From: CAIVAT01 sp037141055
Lineage (GTDB): Bacteria; Bacteroidota; Bacteroidia; Bacteroidales; FEN-979
Assembly (NCBI GenBank): GCA_037141055.1
Contig: JBAXDH010000004.1
Location: 1 to 64,000, forward strand
Length of the DNA: 64,000 nucleotides
Reading direction: 5' to 3'
Shown: piece by piece, positions 1 through 7,407 of the stretch
Position numbering within the stretch: the first letter of the stretch is position 1
How the letters are laid out: each line of letters begins with the position of its first letter
Translations under genes and position numbers: made by a program
The notes under the pieces: generated by a model
What the model was told of the DNA's origin: nothing
Seen by the model: only the letters and a program-made list of their open reading frames with translations
Database searches by the model: none

Positions 1-50
1 AGGGCCAGCACAATTTCTTTGCTGATGCCCAATTCTTCAAATGTAATCAT
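1..50 (-). CDS. DEAD-box RNA helicase, N-terminus only (partial)
   Basis: Reading leftward from an ATG at 50, the first residues are MITFEELGISKEIVLAL. This is the usual opening of bacterial DEAD-box helicases of the DeaD/RhlE kind, where a conserved Phe and the LGIS stretch form the Q-motif region. The gene runs off the left edge, so the helicase core is not visible. A TATCTTTG promoter element lies about 75 bases upstream on the same strand. The call rests on 17 residues, so the family is likely and the subfamily is open. Confidence 0.6.
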   Translation of the reverse strand, partial: MITFEELGISKEIVLA

Positions 51-124
51 GTAATTTATGTATTGTGTGCAGGCGGGAAATGTAAATCAGACTCATCTGA
101 CCTCAAACACTGATTATTAAGCGG

Positions 125-132
125 CAAAGATA
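125..132 (-). promoter_or_regulatory. Bacteroidota-type -7 element for the helicase gene
   Basis: On the minus strand this reads TATCTTTG, an exact match to the Bacteroidota -7 consensus TAnnTTTG. It would give a 5' untranslated region of roughly 65-70 bases in front of the helicase start at 50. No clear -33 TTTG is seen at the usual 19-21 base spacing. Confidence 0.5.
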
Positions 133-201
133 CAGCTTTTTATCGAATCCCCGACGTCGCCGGTCCTCCCTCCGCTGTTTCCAAGTATATCCGTGGCAAA
201 T

Positions 202-233
202 AAAAAAAAGCCGCCACAGAAACGGACGGCTTT
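202..233 (-). terminator. Intrinsic terminator of the GAPDH gene
   Basis: On the minus strand, AAAGCCGTCC and GGCGGCTTT form a stem of about 9 bp (one G-T pair) around a short loop, followed by a run of T. It starts 25 bases after the gap stop codon, the usual place for a rho-independent terminator, and separates gap from the helicase promoter. Confidence 0.75.
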
Positions 234-257
234 ACGTGTAAGAAGGAAATCGACAAC

Positions 258-1262
258 TTATCCCATCCTGACCACGAGGTCGGCAAGGCGCTGTGAATAA
301 CCATATTCATTATCATACCAGGAGATAACCTTGACCAGGTTGCCGCCCAATACTTTCGTCAGTTCAGAATCATAAATCGACGAATGTGAATTACCGACAA
401 TGTCGCAACTTACCAGCGGTTCGTCAAGATACTGAAGTACGCCCTTCATGGGTCCGTTTGCAGCGGCTTTCATGGCTGCATGGATTTCATCCTTTGTAAC
501 ATCGCGGTTCAGTTCGCAGGTAAGGTCGACAAGAGATCCGTCGGGAGTCGGGACACGTACTGCGAACCCGTCCATTTTGCCTTCAAGTTCGGGAATAACC
601 AGCCCGATGGCTTTTGCAGCGCCGGTTTTGGTCGGGATGATCGAAACGGCAGCAGCGCGGGCGCGGCGGAGATCCTTATGCGGTGCATCAAGGATGATCT
701 GGTCGTTGGTGTAGCTGTGAATCGTGTTCATCAGGCCTTTTTTGATGCCAAAACTATCGTTCAATACCTTGGCGATCGGCGCCAGGCAATTGGTGGTGCA
801 GGATGCGTTGGAAATGAGCTTCATGTCAGCAGTGAGGGTGTTGTCATTTACGCCCAGTACAATTGTGGCGTCCACATCATCCTTGTTATCGGAGGGTACA
901 GACAACAGGACTTTTTTTGCTCCGGCGGTAAGGTGTTTGCTCATTTTTTCACGTGTGCGGAAGATTCCGGTGCATTCAATCACGATTTCAACACCAAGGG
1001 CAGCCCAGGGAAGGTTTGCAGGGTCTTTCTCTGCCATAACCTTGAATTTCTTTCCGTTTACGACCATGCTGTCGCCGTCAACGGCAACTTCTCCGGGAAA
1101 TTTCCCATGGACTGAATCGTATTTCAAAAGGTGAGCCAGTGTTTTTGCATCTGTAAGGTCGTTGATAGCGACAACTTCTACATTGGTTTTTGCTAACAGT
1201 GCACGGTAGGTGAGGCGTCCGATGCGCCCGAATCCGTTAATTCCAACTTTGATTGTTCCCAT
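258..1262 (-). CDS. gap: glyceraldehyde-3-phosphate dehydrogenase, type I
   Basis: Cytosolic glycolytic enzyme that oxidises glyceraldehyde 3-phosphate to 1,3-bisphosphoglycerate with NAD+. The protein is 334 residues, normal for the family. The N-terminus has the NAD-binding GINGFGRIGR motif, and the catalytic cysteine is Cys155 in SNASCTTNCLAP. The C-terminus WYDNEYGYSQRLADLV is also typical. The stretch before the active site reads SVPSDNKDDVD, slightly different from the common SAPAKDDV-like form. The gene stands alone, with a TAATTTTG element 41 bases upstream and a good terminator downstream. Confidence 0.97.
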   Translation of the reverse strand: MGTIKVGINGFGRIGRLTYRALLAKTNVEVVAINDLTDAKTLAHLLKYDSVHGKFPGEVAVDGDSMVVNGKKFKVMAEKDPANLPWAALGVEIVIECTGIFRTREKMSKHLTAGAKKVLLSVPSDNKDDVDATIVLGVNDNTLTADMKLISNASCTTNCLAPIAKVLNDSFGIKKGLMNTIHSYTNDQIILDAPHKDLRRARAAAVSIIPTKTGAAKAIGLVIPELEGKMDGFAVRVPTPDGSLVDLTCELNRDVTKDEIHAAMKAAANGPMKGVLQYLDEPLVSCDIVGNSHSSIYDSELTKVLGGNLVKVISWYDNEYGYSQRLADLVVRMG

Positions 1263-1302
1263 AAGATATTTGTTTTGAATTGAAGAATTTAATTAGAAAA
1301 TG

Positions 1303-1310
1303 CAAAATTA
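1303..1310 (-). promoter_or_regulatory. -7 promoter element of gap
   Basis: Minus strand reads TAATTTTG, matching TAnnTTTG, 41 bases upstream of the gap ATG. No good -33 TTTG is seen at standard spacing. Confidence 0.5.
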
Positions 1311-1390
1311 CAGATTTTAACGGTAGTAAAAAAGTCGATTATTTATTTGCACCTCAGCAATTATTGCAATAGCTTTACCATCCTTAATCG

Positions 1391-2200
1391 ATGGTTATGT
1401 ATAAAATTTACGCCGTCTCCGACGGCACCGGCAGAACGGCACAGCAAGCGCTGCAGGCGGTTCTCACGCAGTTTAAGGACATTGATGTGGAGATTATACT
1501 GAAAGCCGAGGTGAGATCGGGGGAGCAAATCGAAGAAATTGTGTGCGAGGCGGCGGAGCAGAACGGGTTTATCGTTCATACACTCGTTTCCGGTTCGCTG
1601 CGTGAAGATATTTTAAGGGTTTGCAGGATTCACAATGTCGATGCCACTGACCTCATTGGCCCGATGCTCGGCCGGCTGACGCATTTCCTTGATTCCTCCC
1701 CCCGTGAAGAACCGGGATTGTTTTTTTCGCTCAACCAGGAATATTTCAAACGGATTGATTCCATGCAGTTTGCGTTCAATCATGATGACGGTTTGAGGGA
1801 TTACGATTATCCGAGGGCCGAGATCGTGCTGGTAGGTGTTTCGCGAACGTTCAAAACGCCGCTGAGTATTTACCTGGCTTACAAAGGCTGGTTTGTGGCC
1901 AATTACCCCATCGTGCTTGGGGCCGAACTGCCTGATTCACTCCCAGGTATGCCGTATGGCAGTGTTTTTGGACTAACCACCCAGCCTCATGATCTTTCGG
2001 GATTGCGCAGGGCAAGGCAGGAATACCTCGGAGGCCCCACTGAAGAATATGCTTCCGTTGATTATGTGCGCAAGGAATTGAACCATGCCCAGCGGATATT
2101 CAACCGGTTTGAATGGCCCGTGATCCAGGTAACAAACAAGCCCATTGAAGAGATTGCATCGGAAATCCTTGCCGTTAAACGGCGAATAGATCAGCGCTGA
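1391..2200 (+). CDS. ppsR: pyruvate, phosphate dikinase regulatory protein (kinase/pyrophosphorylase)
   Basis: A DUF299-family (Kinase-PPPase) bifunctional enzyme of 269 residues. Family members phosphorylate with ADP, and dephosphorylate with phosphate, the active-site threonine of pyruvate phosphate dikinase or PEP synthase, switching the flux between pyruvate and PEP. The N-terminus YAVSDGTGRTAQ and the P-loop-like GVSRTFKTPLSIYLAYKG near residues 150-167 are diagnostic; the usual Ser after GVSRT is Phe here. Two in-frame ATGs (1391 and 1397) could serve as start. No dikinase gene lies in the window. pyrG follows after 109 bases with its own promoter. Confidence 0.9.
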   Translation: MVMYKIYAVSDGTGRTAQQALQAVLTQFKDIDVEIILKAEVRSGEQIEEIVCEAAEQNGFIVHTLVSGSLREDILRVCRIHNVDATDLIGPMLGRLTHFLDSSPREEPGLFFSLNQEYFKRIDSMQFAFNHDDGLRDYDYPRAEIVLVGVSRTFKTPLSIYLAYKGWFVANYPIVLGAELPDSLPGMPYGSVFGLTTQPHDLSGLRRARQEYLGGPTEEYASVDYVRKELNHAQRIFNRFEWPVIQVTNKPIEEIASEILAVKRRIDQR

Positions 2201-2271
2201 CTTATTGTAAAATGTTATGGATGATTTAGAACCCGGATACTAAAACCCCTCCCGGATTCAAATAAAAAGTT

Positions 2272-2279
2272 TAACTTTG
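2272..2279 (+). promoter_or_regulatory. -7 promoter element of pyrG
   Basis: TAACTTTG matches TAnnTTTG and lies 30 bases before the pyrG ATG. No convincing -33 element is present. Confidence 0.5.
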
Positions 2280-2309
2280 CATAGGTTCTGAAAATCAATC
2301 CAAATTTTA

Positions 2310-3920
2310 ATGTCAAAAACAAAATACATATTCGTCACAGGCGGAGTGACTTCTTCATTGGGAAAAGGCATTATCTCCTCCTCCATTGCCAAACTGCTGG
2401 TTGCACGGGGGTTCTCGGTGACCATTCAGAAACTCGACCCATACATCAATATTGATCCCGGAACACTCAATCCATACGAACATGGCGAGTGCTTTGTTAC
2501 CGAAGACGGCGCGGAGACAGATCTGGACCTTGGCCATTACGAGCGGTTTTCCAATGTTCCGACATCCCAGGCGAACAACGTTACTACCGGTGTGGTATAC
2601 CAGTCTGTGATTACCAAGGAACGCCAGGGCGAATACCTCGGTGAAACCGTCCAGGTGATCCCGCATATTACCGACGAAATAAAATACCGGATCAAACTCC
2701 TGGCAAACAAGGGGGATTATGATTTCATAATCACGGAAATTGGCGGTACGGTCGGCGACATCGAATCGCTGCCGTTTATTGAAGCCGTCCGCCAGTTGCG
2801 CTGGGAACTCGGGCGCGACTGTGTTGTGGTGCATCTTACACTCGTTCCCTATCTTGCTGCAGCCGGTGAACTGAAAACCAAGCCGACACAGCATTCCGTC
2901 AAAACGCTGCTGGAGTCGGGAGTGCAGCCTGATATTATTGTCTGCCGCACAGAAAAGCACCTTTCTGAAGGAATCCGGAATAAAATTGCCTTGTTTTGCA
3001 ACGTCAGTCCCACTTCGGTCATTGAATCGATAGATGCCGAATCCATCTATGAGGTTCCCATCCTGATGCGCGAAGAAAATCTTGACCTGGAAATTCTCAA
3101 GAAAACGGAGATGCCCTGCGACCGGGAACCCGACCTCACTGACTGGGAGCAGTTCCTGTACGCACTCAAACATCCGTCGGGAGAAGTGAATATCGGCCTT
3201 GTCGGTAAATATGTCGAACTCAAGGACGCCTATAAATCAATTAATGAGTCGTTCATCCATGCCGGGACTTCAAACGGCGTAAGGGTGAAGGTACAAACGT
3301 TTCACTCTGAGTTTCTCGACGATTCGAACGTGGCCGAAAAACTTGGTGGTCTCGATGGCATTCTTGTCGCCCCGGGTTTCGGAGAGCGTGGCATCGAAGG
3401 GAAAATAGCAGCCATTAAATTCGCCAGGGAAAATAAAATTCCGTTCTTTGGAATCTGCCTGGGAATGCAGTGCGCCGTCATCGAATTTGGCCGTAACGTG
3501 CTTGGTTATAAAGGAGCGCATTCAACGGAGTTTAACAAGTTTACACCTTACCCTGTCATTGATATGATGGAGATGCAGAAGAAAATTTCGGGGCTTGGCG
3601 GCACCATGAGACTTGGATCATATCCCTGTAAACTGGTAACCGATTCGAAGGTTTACCCGGTTTACCAGCAGGAAAATATCAGCGAACGTCACCGGCATCG
3701 TTTTGAATTCAACAACGAATACATCGAAGCTTTCACCAAAGCGGGTATGAGGCCTGTCGGGACGAATCAGAAAGACAACCTGGTCGAAATCATTGAACTT
3801 GAAGGTCATCCATGGTTTATCGGGGTCCAGTTCCACCCGGAATATAAAAGTACCGTCGCCAGGCCACATCCTCTATTCGTTAGTTTTGTAAAAGCAGCAA
3901 AGGATTACGCTGACAGATAA
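2310..3920 (+). CDS. pyrG: CTP synthase
   Basis: Makes CTP from UTP, ATP and glutamine. The 536-residue protein has the N-terminal amidoligase domain, opening KYIFVTGGVTSSLGKGI with its P-loop, and a C-terminal class I glutamine amidotransferase domain from about residue 290. In the latter, the nucleophile Cys sits in GICLGMQCAVIEFGRNV and the His-Glu pair in QFHPEYKS. Length and motif order are normal. It is followed 42 bases later by yidC, which has its own -7 element, so the two may be transcribed separately. Confidence 0.97.
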   Translation: MSKTKYIFVTGGVTSSLGKGIISSSIAKLLVARGFSVTIQKLDPYINIDPGTLNPYEHGECFVTEDGAETDLDLGHYERFSNVPTSQANNVTTGVVYQSVITKERQGEYLGETVQVIPHITDEIKYRIKLLANKGDYDFIITEIGGTVGDIESLPFIEAVRQLRWELGRDCVVVHLTLVPYLAAAGELKTKPTQHSVKTLLESGVQPDIIVCRTEKHLSEGIRNKIALFCNVSPTSVIESIDAESIYEVPILMREENLDLEILKKTEMPCDREPDLTDWEQFLYALKHPSGEVNIGLVGKYVELKDAYKSINESFIHAGTSNGVRVKVQTFHSEFLDDSNVAEKLGGLDGILVAPGFGERGIEGKIAAIKFARENKIPFFGICLGMQCAVIEFGRNVLGYKGAHSTEFNKFTPYPVIDMMEMQKKISGLGGTMRLGSYPCKLVTDSKVYPVYQQENISERHRHRFEFNNEYIEAFTKAGMRPVGTNQKDNLVEIIELEGHPWFIGVQFHPEYKSTVARPHPLFVSFVKAAKDYADR

Positions 3921-3931
3921 GAACATTTTTG

Positions 3932-3939
3932 TACCTTTG
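3932..3939 (+). promoter_or_regulatory. -7 promoter element of yidC
   Basis: TACCTTTG matches TAnnTTTG, 23 bases before the yidC ATG, giving a very short leader. Confidence 0.5.
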
Positions 3940-3962
3940 CACCCGTTTTTCCAACCCCAGCT

Positions 3963-5912
3963 ATGAATAAAAATACCATTATAGGCCTTGTCCTGATATT
4001 CGGGATTTTCATCGGTTACAGCTACCTGGTGAGCCCTTCGCAGGAGCAAATGATGAAACAGAAACACAAGGCAGATTCGATCTATCTTGTCAACACGGCC
4101 AGGCACGAAGCTGAAATTAAAGCGCTTGCGCGTGAGCAGGCCATCAACATCGCCAAAGAGAAGGAGAAAGTGCTTTCAACCGGCAAGAAGCTTGATTCGC
4201 TTACTGTTCTCAGGCTTACAAAGAAAGATGAACTTGGCGTTTTTGCAATCGCTGCAGTCGGTAAGGATACTTCTTATATTATTGAGAACGACGTTTTTAA
4301 GCTGAGAGTATCATCTCTCGGCGGAAAGATATCCGATGTCGAGCTTAAGGATTATGTTACCTGGGATAAAAGGCCCTTGAAACTTGTCAATAAGGATTCA
4401 CTCCAGTTCGGATTTTCCTTCTTTTCAAACAACCGCATCATCAACACCAATAAACTGTATTTTCAGCCCTTCTGGCCCGACAAAAAGAATGAAAACAAGG
4501 CTTTGATCAGGGTTACCGGGACTGATTCCGTCCGTTTTGGCATGCGTTTGTTCGTGGCGGCTTCCGATACGACCATCGACCCGGAAAAATTCATCGAATA
4601 CATCTATACCGTGAAAGGCAATGAAAATATGCTCAGGTACAGTGTGCGCTTTGTCAACCTGAGCGATATTGCTGATCCTTCAACCAAGTACCTGGTTCTG
4701 AACTGGAACAGCAACCTCAACCGCCAGGAGAAAAGCCTGAACATGGAGCGGATGAGCACGGGTTTGTTTTACAAGTATGCCGAAGACAAAGTGGATAATC
4801 TTTCGGAAGCGAAAGATGAGGAGAAAATTCTTAAAAATGAAAGACTGAAATGGATATCGTACAAACAGCAGTTTTTCACCAGCACCATCATTGCAGATGA
4901 TTTTTTCAGTGATCCCAAATTAAAGGTTACAACCTTGCCCGGCGGCCACCGCTACCTGAAATCGATGTCGGCTGAAATCGGGATACCATTCTCGCCCAAA
5001 GAAAATAAAACATTATCCATGTCCATGTATTTCGGCCCGAACAAATATTACGGGTTGAAAAAGTATCAACTGGACCTTGAGAAGCAGATCCCGCTGGGAT
5101 GGGGATTTTTCCTCATGGCATGGATCAACATTTATGCTGTCATTCCGGTATTTACCTTTTTTGGAAACTTTGGCTGGAATTATGGCATCATCATTCTCAT
5201 TCTGACCATTCTTCTCAAGACCATCCTGTTTCCGATAGCTTTTAAAACATACAAGTCTTCGGCTAAAATGCGGGTGCTTAAGCCCGAGATCGATGAACTG
5301 ACCAAGAAATATCCGAAGAAGGAAGATGCCATGAAAAAGCAATCGGCCACCATGGAACTATACAAAAAGGCCGGGGTGAACCCGATGGCCGGCTGTATTC
5401 CGTTGCTGCTGCAGATGCCGATCCTGATCGCAATGTTCCGGTTTTTCCCGTCCTCCATCGAACTTCGTCAGCAGGCCTTCCTCTGGGCGAAAGATCTTTC
5501 ATCGTACGATTCAATCTATACCTTCCCCGGGGGATTTACGATCCCTTATTACGGTGATCACATCAGTCTTTTTGCCCTCCTGATGACCATCTCCAGCATT
5601 TTCTACACGAAACTGAACGACCAGATGATGGGTTCGCAGCAAACGCAGATGCCAGGCATGAAAACCATGATGTACCTGATGCCGGTGATGTTCCTGTTCT
5701 GGTTCAACGATTATTCGTCAGGTTTGAGCTACTATTACCTGCTTGCCAACCTGCTCACGTTTGCACAGATATATATCATCAGGGCAACCATTGATGAGAA
5801 AAAACTTCATATGCAGATTGAAGCCAACAAGAAAAAAACGGTGAAAAAATCGGGATTCCAGAAACGGCTGGAAGATATGGCCAAGAAACGCGGCTACCCG
5901 GTGAAGAAATAA
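3963..5912 (+). CDS. yidC: membrane protein insertase YidC
   Basis: Inserts and folds inner-membrane proteins, alone or with the Sec translocon. The 649-residue protein has an N-terminal membrane anchor (IGLVLIFGIFIGYSYLV), a large periplasmic domain of about 330 residues, then the conserved 60KD_IMP core of five membrane helices from about residue 375. The core includes the cytoplasmic charged hairpin YKKAGVNPMAGCIPLLLQMP. The C-terminal tail is lysine-rich, as in many Bacteroidota YidC proteins. An intrinsic terminator follows 26 bases after the stop codon, within the end of the convergent mqnA. Confidence 0.96.
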   Translation: MNKNTIIGLVLIFGIFIGYSYLVSPSQEQMMKQKHKADSIYLVNTARHEAEIKALAREQAINIAKEKEKVLSTGKKLDSLTVLRLTKKDELGVFAIAAVGKDTSYIIENDVFKLRVSSLGGKISDVELKDYVTWDKRPLKLVNKDSLQFGFSFFSNNRIINTNKLYFQPFWPDKKNENKALIRVTGTDSVRFGMRLFVAASDTTIDPEKFIEYIYTVKGNENMLRYSVRFVNLSDIADPSTKYLVLNWNSNLNRQEKSLNMERMSTGLFYKYAEDKVDNLSEAKDEEKILKNERLKWISYKQQFFTSTIIADDFFSDPKLKVTTLPGGHRYLKSMSAEIGIPFSPKENKTLSMSMYFGPNKYYGLKKYQLDLEKQIPLGWGFFLMAWINIYAVIPVFTFFGNFGWNYGIIILILTILLKTILFPIAFKTYKSSAKMRVLKPEIDELTKKYPKKEDAMKKQSATMELYKKAGVNPMAGCIPLLLQMPILIAMFRFFPSSIELRQQAFLWAKDLSSYDSIYTFPGGFTIPYYGDHISLFALLMTISSIFYTKLNDQMMGSQQTQMPGMKTMMYLMPVMFLFWFNDYSSGLSYYYLLANLLTFAQIYIIRATIDEKKLHMQIEANKKKTVKKSGFQKRLEDMAKKRGYPVKK

Positions 5913-5923
5913 CAGAACCTGCT

Positions 5924-6667
5924 TTACCGCAGATAATCAAGGAAGGTCGCAAGGCCTTCCTTTTTTCGTTCATCAAACTCGTACGATATATTGTTCACCA
6001 GGTAGTCCAGGCAATCTTCACAGGCCGGCAATTTGTCCCTGAAGTACTCCACGCATTCGCGTTTGTGATCTATGCCGTAAGAGATGGCACCTTCGAACTG
6101 CCGCAGAACTTCGTCTGCCAACCTGGTTCCGGAAACCCAAACTGCAAAAACAAAAGGCAGTCCGGTATAAGCAATCCATTCGGATGCCAGGTCGTAAACA
6201 TACGGAAAATCCTGCCGGATCAGGAACGTTTTATCCCCGATGGCCACCAGCGATTCAATATCTCCGGGTGATGAGGATTGCCCTGATTTCAGATTCTCCC
6301 ATTCCGGGGCGATATGCCAGTGGTTTTTCGCAAGGACCTTAACCAGTTCAACTGATGTGCGCGAATCAAAATCGAGGTAAATCCGGCTGATTTTTTCCAG
6401 CGGAACTTTCGACAATAACAACACGGTTTTTACAGGGCCCACGGCACCAATGCAATAATCGGATATGTAATGATACCCTCTGATTTCTGGTAACGCTCCT
6501 GCCGGCACGAGGGCGATGTCCACAGCGCCGGTCCTTAGTTTTTCGGCGCAGATTGAAGGAACATCCAGTTCGAGACTGAAGTCATGCAACAGTCCTGACT
6601 CCTTCAGCCCATAAACAAACGGAAATGTATTCAGATAAGAGACGGCAGAGATTCTGAGTAGTTTCAT
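5924..6667 (-). CDS. mqnA: chorismate dehydratase, futalosine pathway (MqnA)
   Basis: MqnA removes water from chorismate to give 3-[(1-carboxyvinyl)oxy]benzoate, the first step of the futalosine route to menaquinone. The 247-residue protein opens RISAVSYLNTFPFVYGL, the family signature, and shows the periplasmic-binding-protein-like fold pattern, including VDIALVPAGALPEI and later DFPYVYDLASEWIAYTGLPF. It implies menaquinone-based respiration. It is convergent with yidC and divergent from the small membrane protein at 6766. No other mqn gene is in the window. Confidence 0.9.
   Translation of the reverse strand: MKLLRISAVSYLNTFPFVYGLKESGLLHDFSLELDVPSICAEKLRTGAVDIALVPAGALPEIRGYHYISDYCIGAVGPVKTVLLLSKVPLEKISRIYLDFDSRTSVELVKVLAKNHWHIAPEWENLKSGQSSSPGDIESLVAIGDKTFLIRQDFPYVYDLASEWIAYTGLPFVFAVWVSGTRLADEVLRQFEGAISYGIDHKRECVEYFRDKLPACEDCLDYLVNNISYEFDERKKEGLATFLDYLR
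5939..5966 (+). terminator. Intrinsic terminator of yidC, inside the 3' end of mqnA
   Basis: AAGGAAGG and CCTTCCTT form an 8-bp perfect stem around an 8-base loop, followed by TTTT and then C. It is oriented for plus-strand transcription from yidC and overlaps the last codons of the convergent mqnA. Confidence 0.75.
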
Positions 6668-6733
6668 GGCGGCTGTTTGGGGTGTAAAATTAGGGCATTT
6701 GCCGTTGCGATGCCCGATATATGCAAATTTCTT

Positions 6734-6741
6734 TATCTTTG
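6734..6741 (+). promoter_or_regulatory. -7 promoter element that fixes the start of the next gene
   Basis: TATCTTTG is an exact TAnnTTTG match. It lies downstream of the ATG at 6721, so a transcript from it cannot contain that ATG, favouring the TTG at 6766 as start. Confidence 0.5.
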
Positions 6742-6765
6742 CCTCTCATAATCCGGAAACTGAAT

Positions 6766-7260
6766 TTGAAAAAGGTTCTCATCGTTTCACTCCTGGCTTT
6801 ATTCCTGTTTAATTCAATTGGATACTACCTCCTTTTTGAACTGAACAGGTATGGAATCAGGCATGAAATGCAGGCGTTAATCAAGCACAATCCTTCAAAA
6901 CTGGCTGTCATATCTGTTCCGGATATCATAAGGGACCATAGTTTTCAACGGATTGATAAAAAGGAGTTCCGGTATAAAGGCGTCATGTATGATATTGTTC
7001 GCGAAATCAAAACCAGCCGGGGGTTGATCTTTATCTGCATTCATGATGCGAAGGAGTCAAACCTGTATTCAGGACTGAATCATGTGAACCAGAATAACCT
7101 GCTTATTTTTCTGGCAGACCATTTGGTAATGATCTCGCTGGCAGTACCTGCCGTTGACATGGTGCCATGCCTTTCCGGCAAACTGATTTTTTCCCGGGTA
7201 AACATCCCTTGTATTTCTTCGTTGCTCCCGACCTGGAGCCCTCCTCCCGAATTGGGCTGA
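6766..7260 (+). CDS. small membrane-anchored protein preceding a TonB-dependent receptor
   Basis: Function unknown. With a TTG start at 6766 the protein is 164 residues, opening MKKVLIVSLLALFLF, a typical signal anchor; an ATG at 6721 would add 15 residues but sits upstream of a perfect -7 element. The body contains KEFRYKGVMYDIVREIKTS and a hydrophobic stretch LLIFLADHLVMISLAVP; the end is SPPPELG. From memory, Bacteroidota carry similar single-helix proteins, with an EF.YKG.MYDI core and a Pro-rich tail, beside TonB-dependent receptors; this resemblance is unverified. The receptor starts 147 bases downstream on the same strand, suggesting a shared role in outer-membrane uptake. Confidence 0.6.
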   Translation: MKKVLIVSLLALFLFNSIGYYLLFELNRYGIRHEMQALIKHNPSKLAVISVPDIIRDHSFQRIDKKEFRYKGVMYDIVREIKTSRGLIFICIHDAKESNLYSGLNHVNQNNLLIFLADHLVMISLAVPAVDMVPCLSGKLIFSRVNIPCISSLLPTWSPPPELG

Positions 7261-7407
7261 ACTTATTTTATCCGGCCATTCTGATCCGCCCAGGGTCCCC
7301 AACACATTCGAAACGTCTTTGCACCTTTGCGTTGCTTGCTGTTTTGGTTTTGTGACATAGCCGGTTTTCAATCATTCCATTAATCAACATTAAATAAGTT
7401 CTTAATT

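Noticed and set aside
480..1115. Long plus-strand open frame opposite gap
   Set aside because: It lies wholly inside the antisense of a clear GAPDH gene and its translation shows no protein-like motif; it is a by-product of codon usage.
2355..3173. 272-codon minus-strand frame opposite pyrG
   Set aside because: Entirely within pyrG, no start signal, no recognisable domain.
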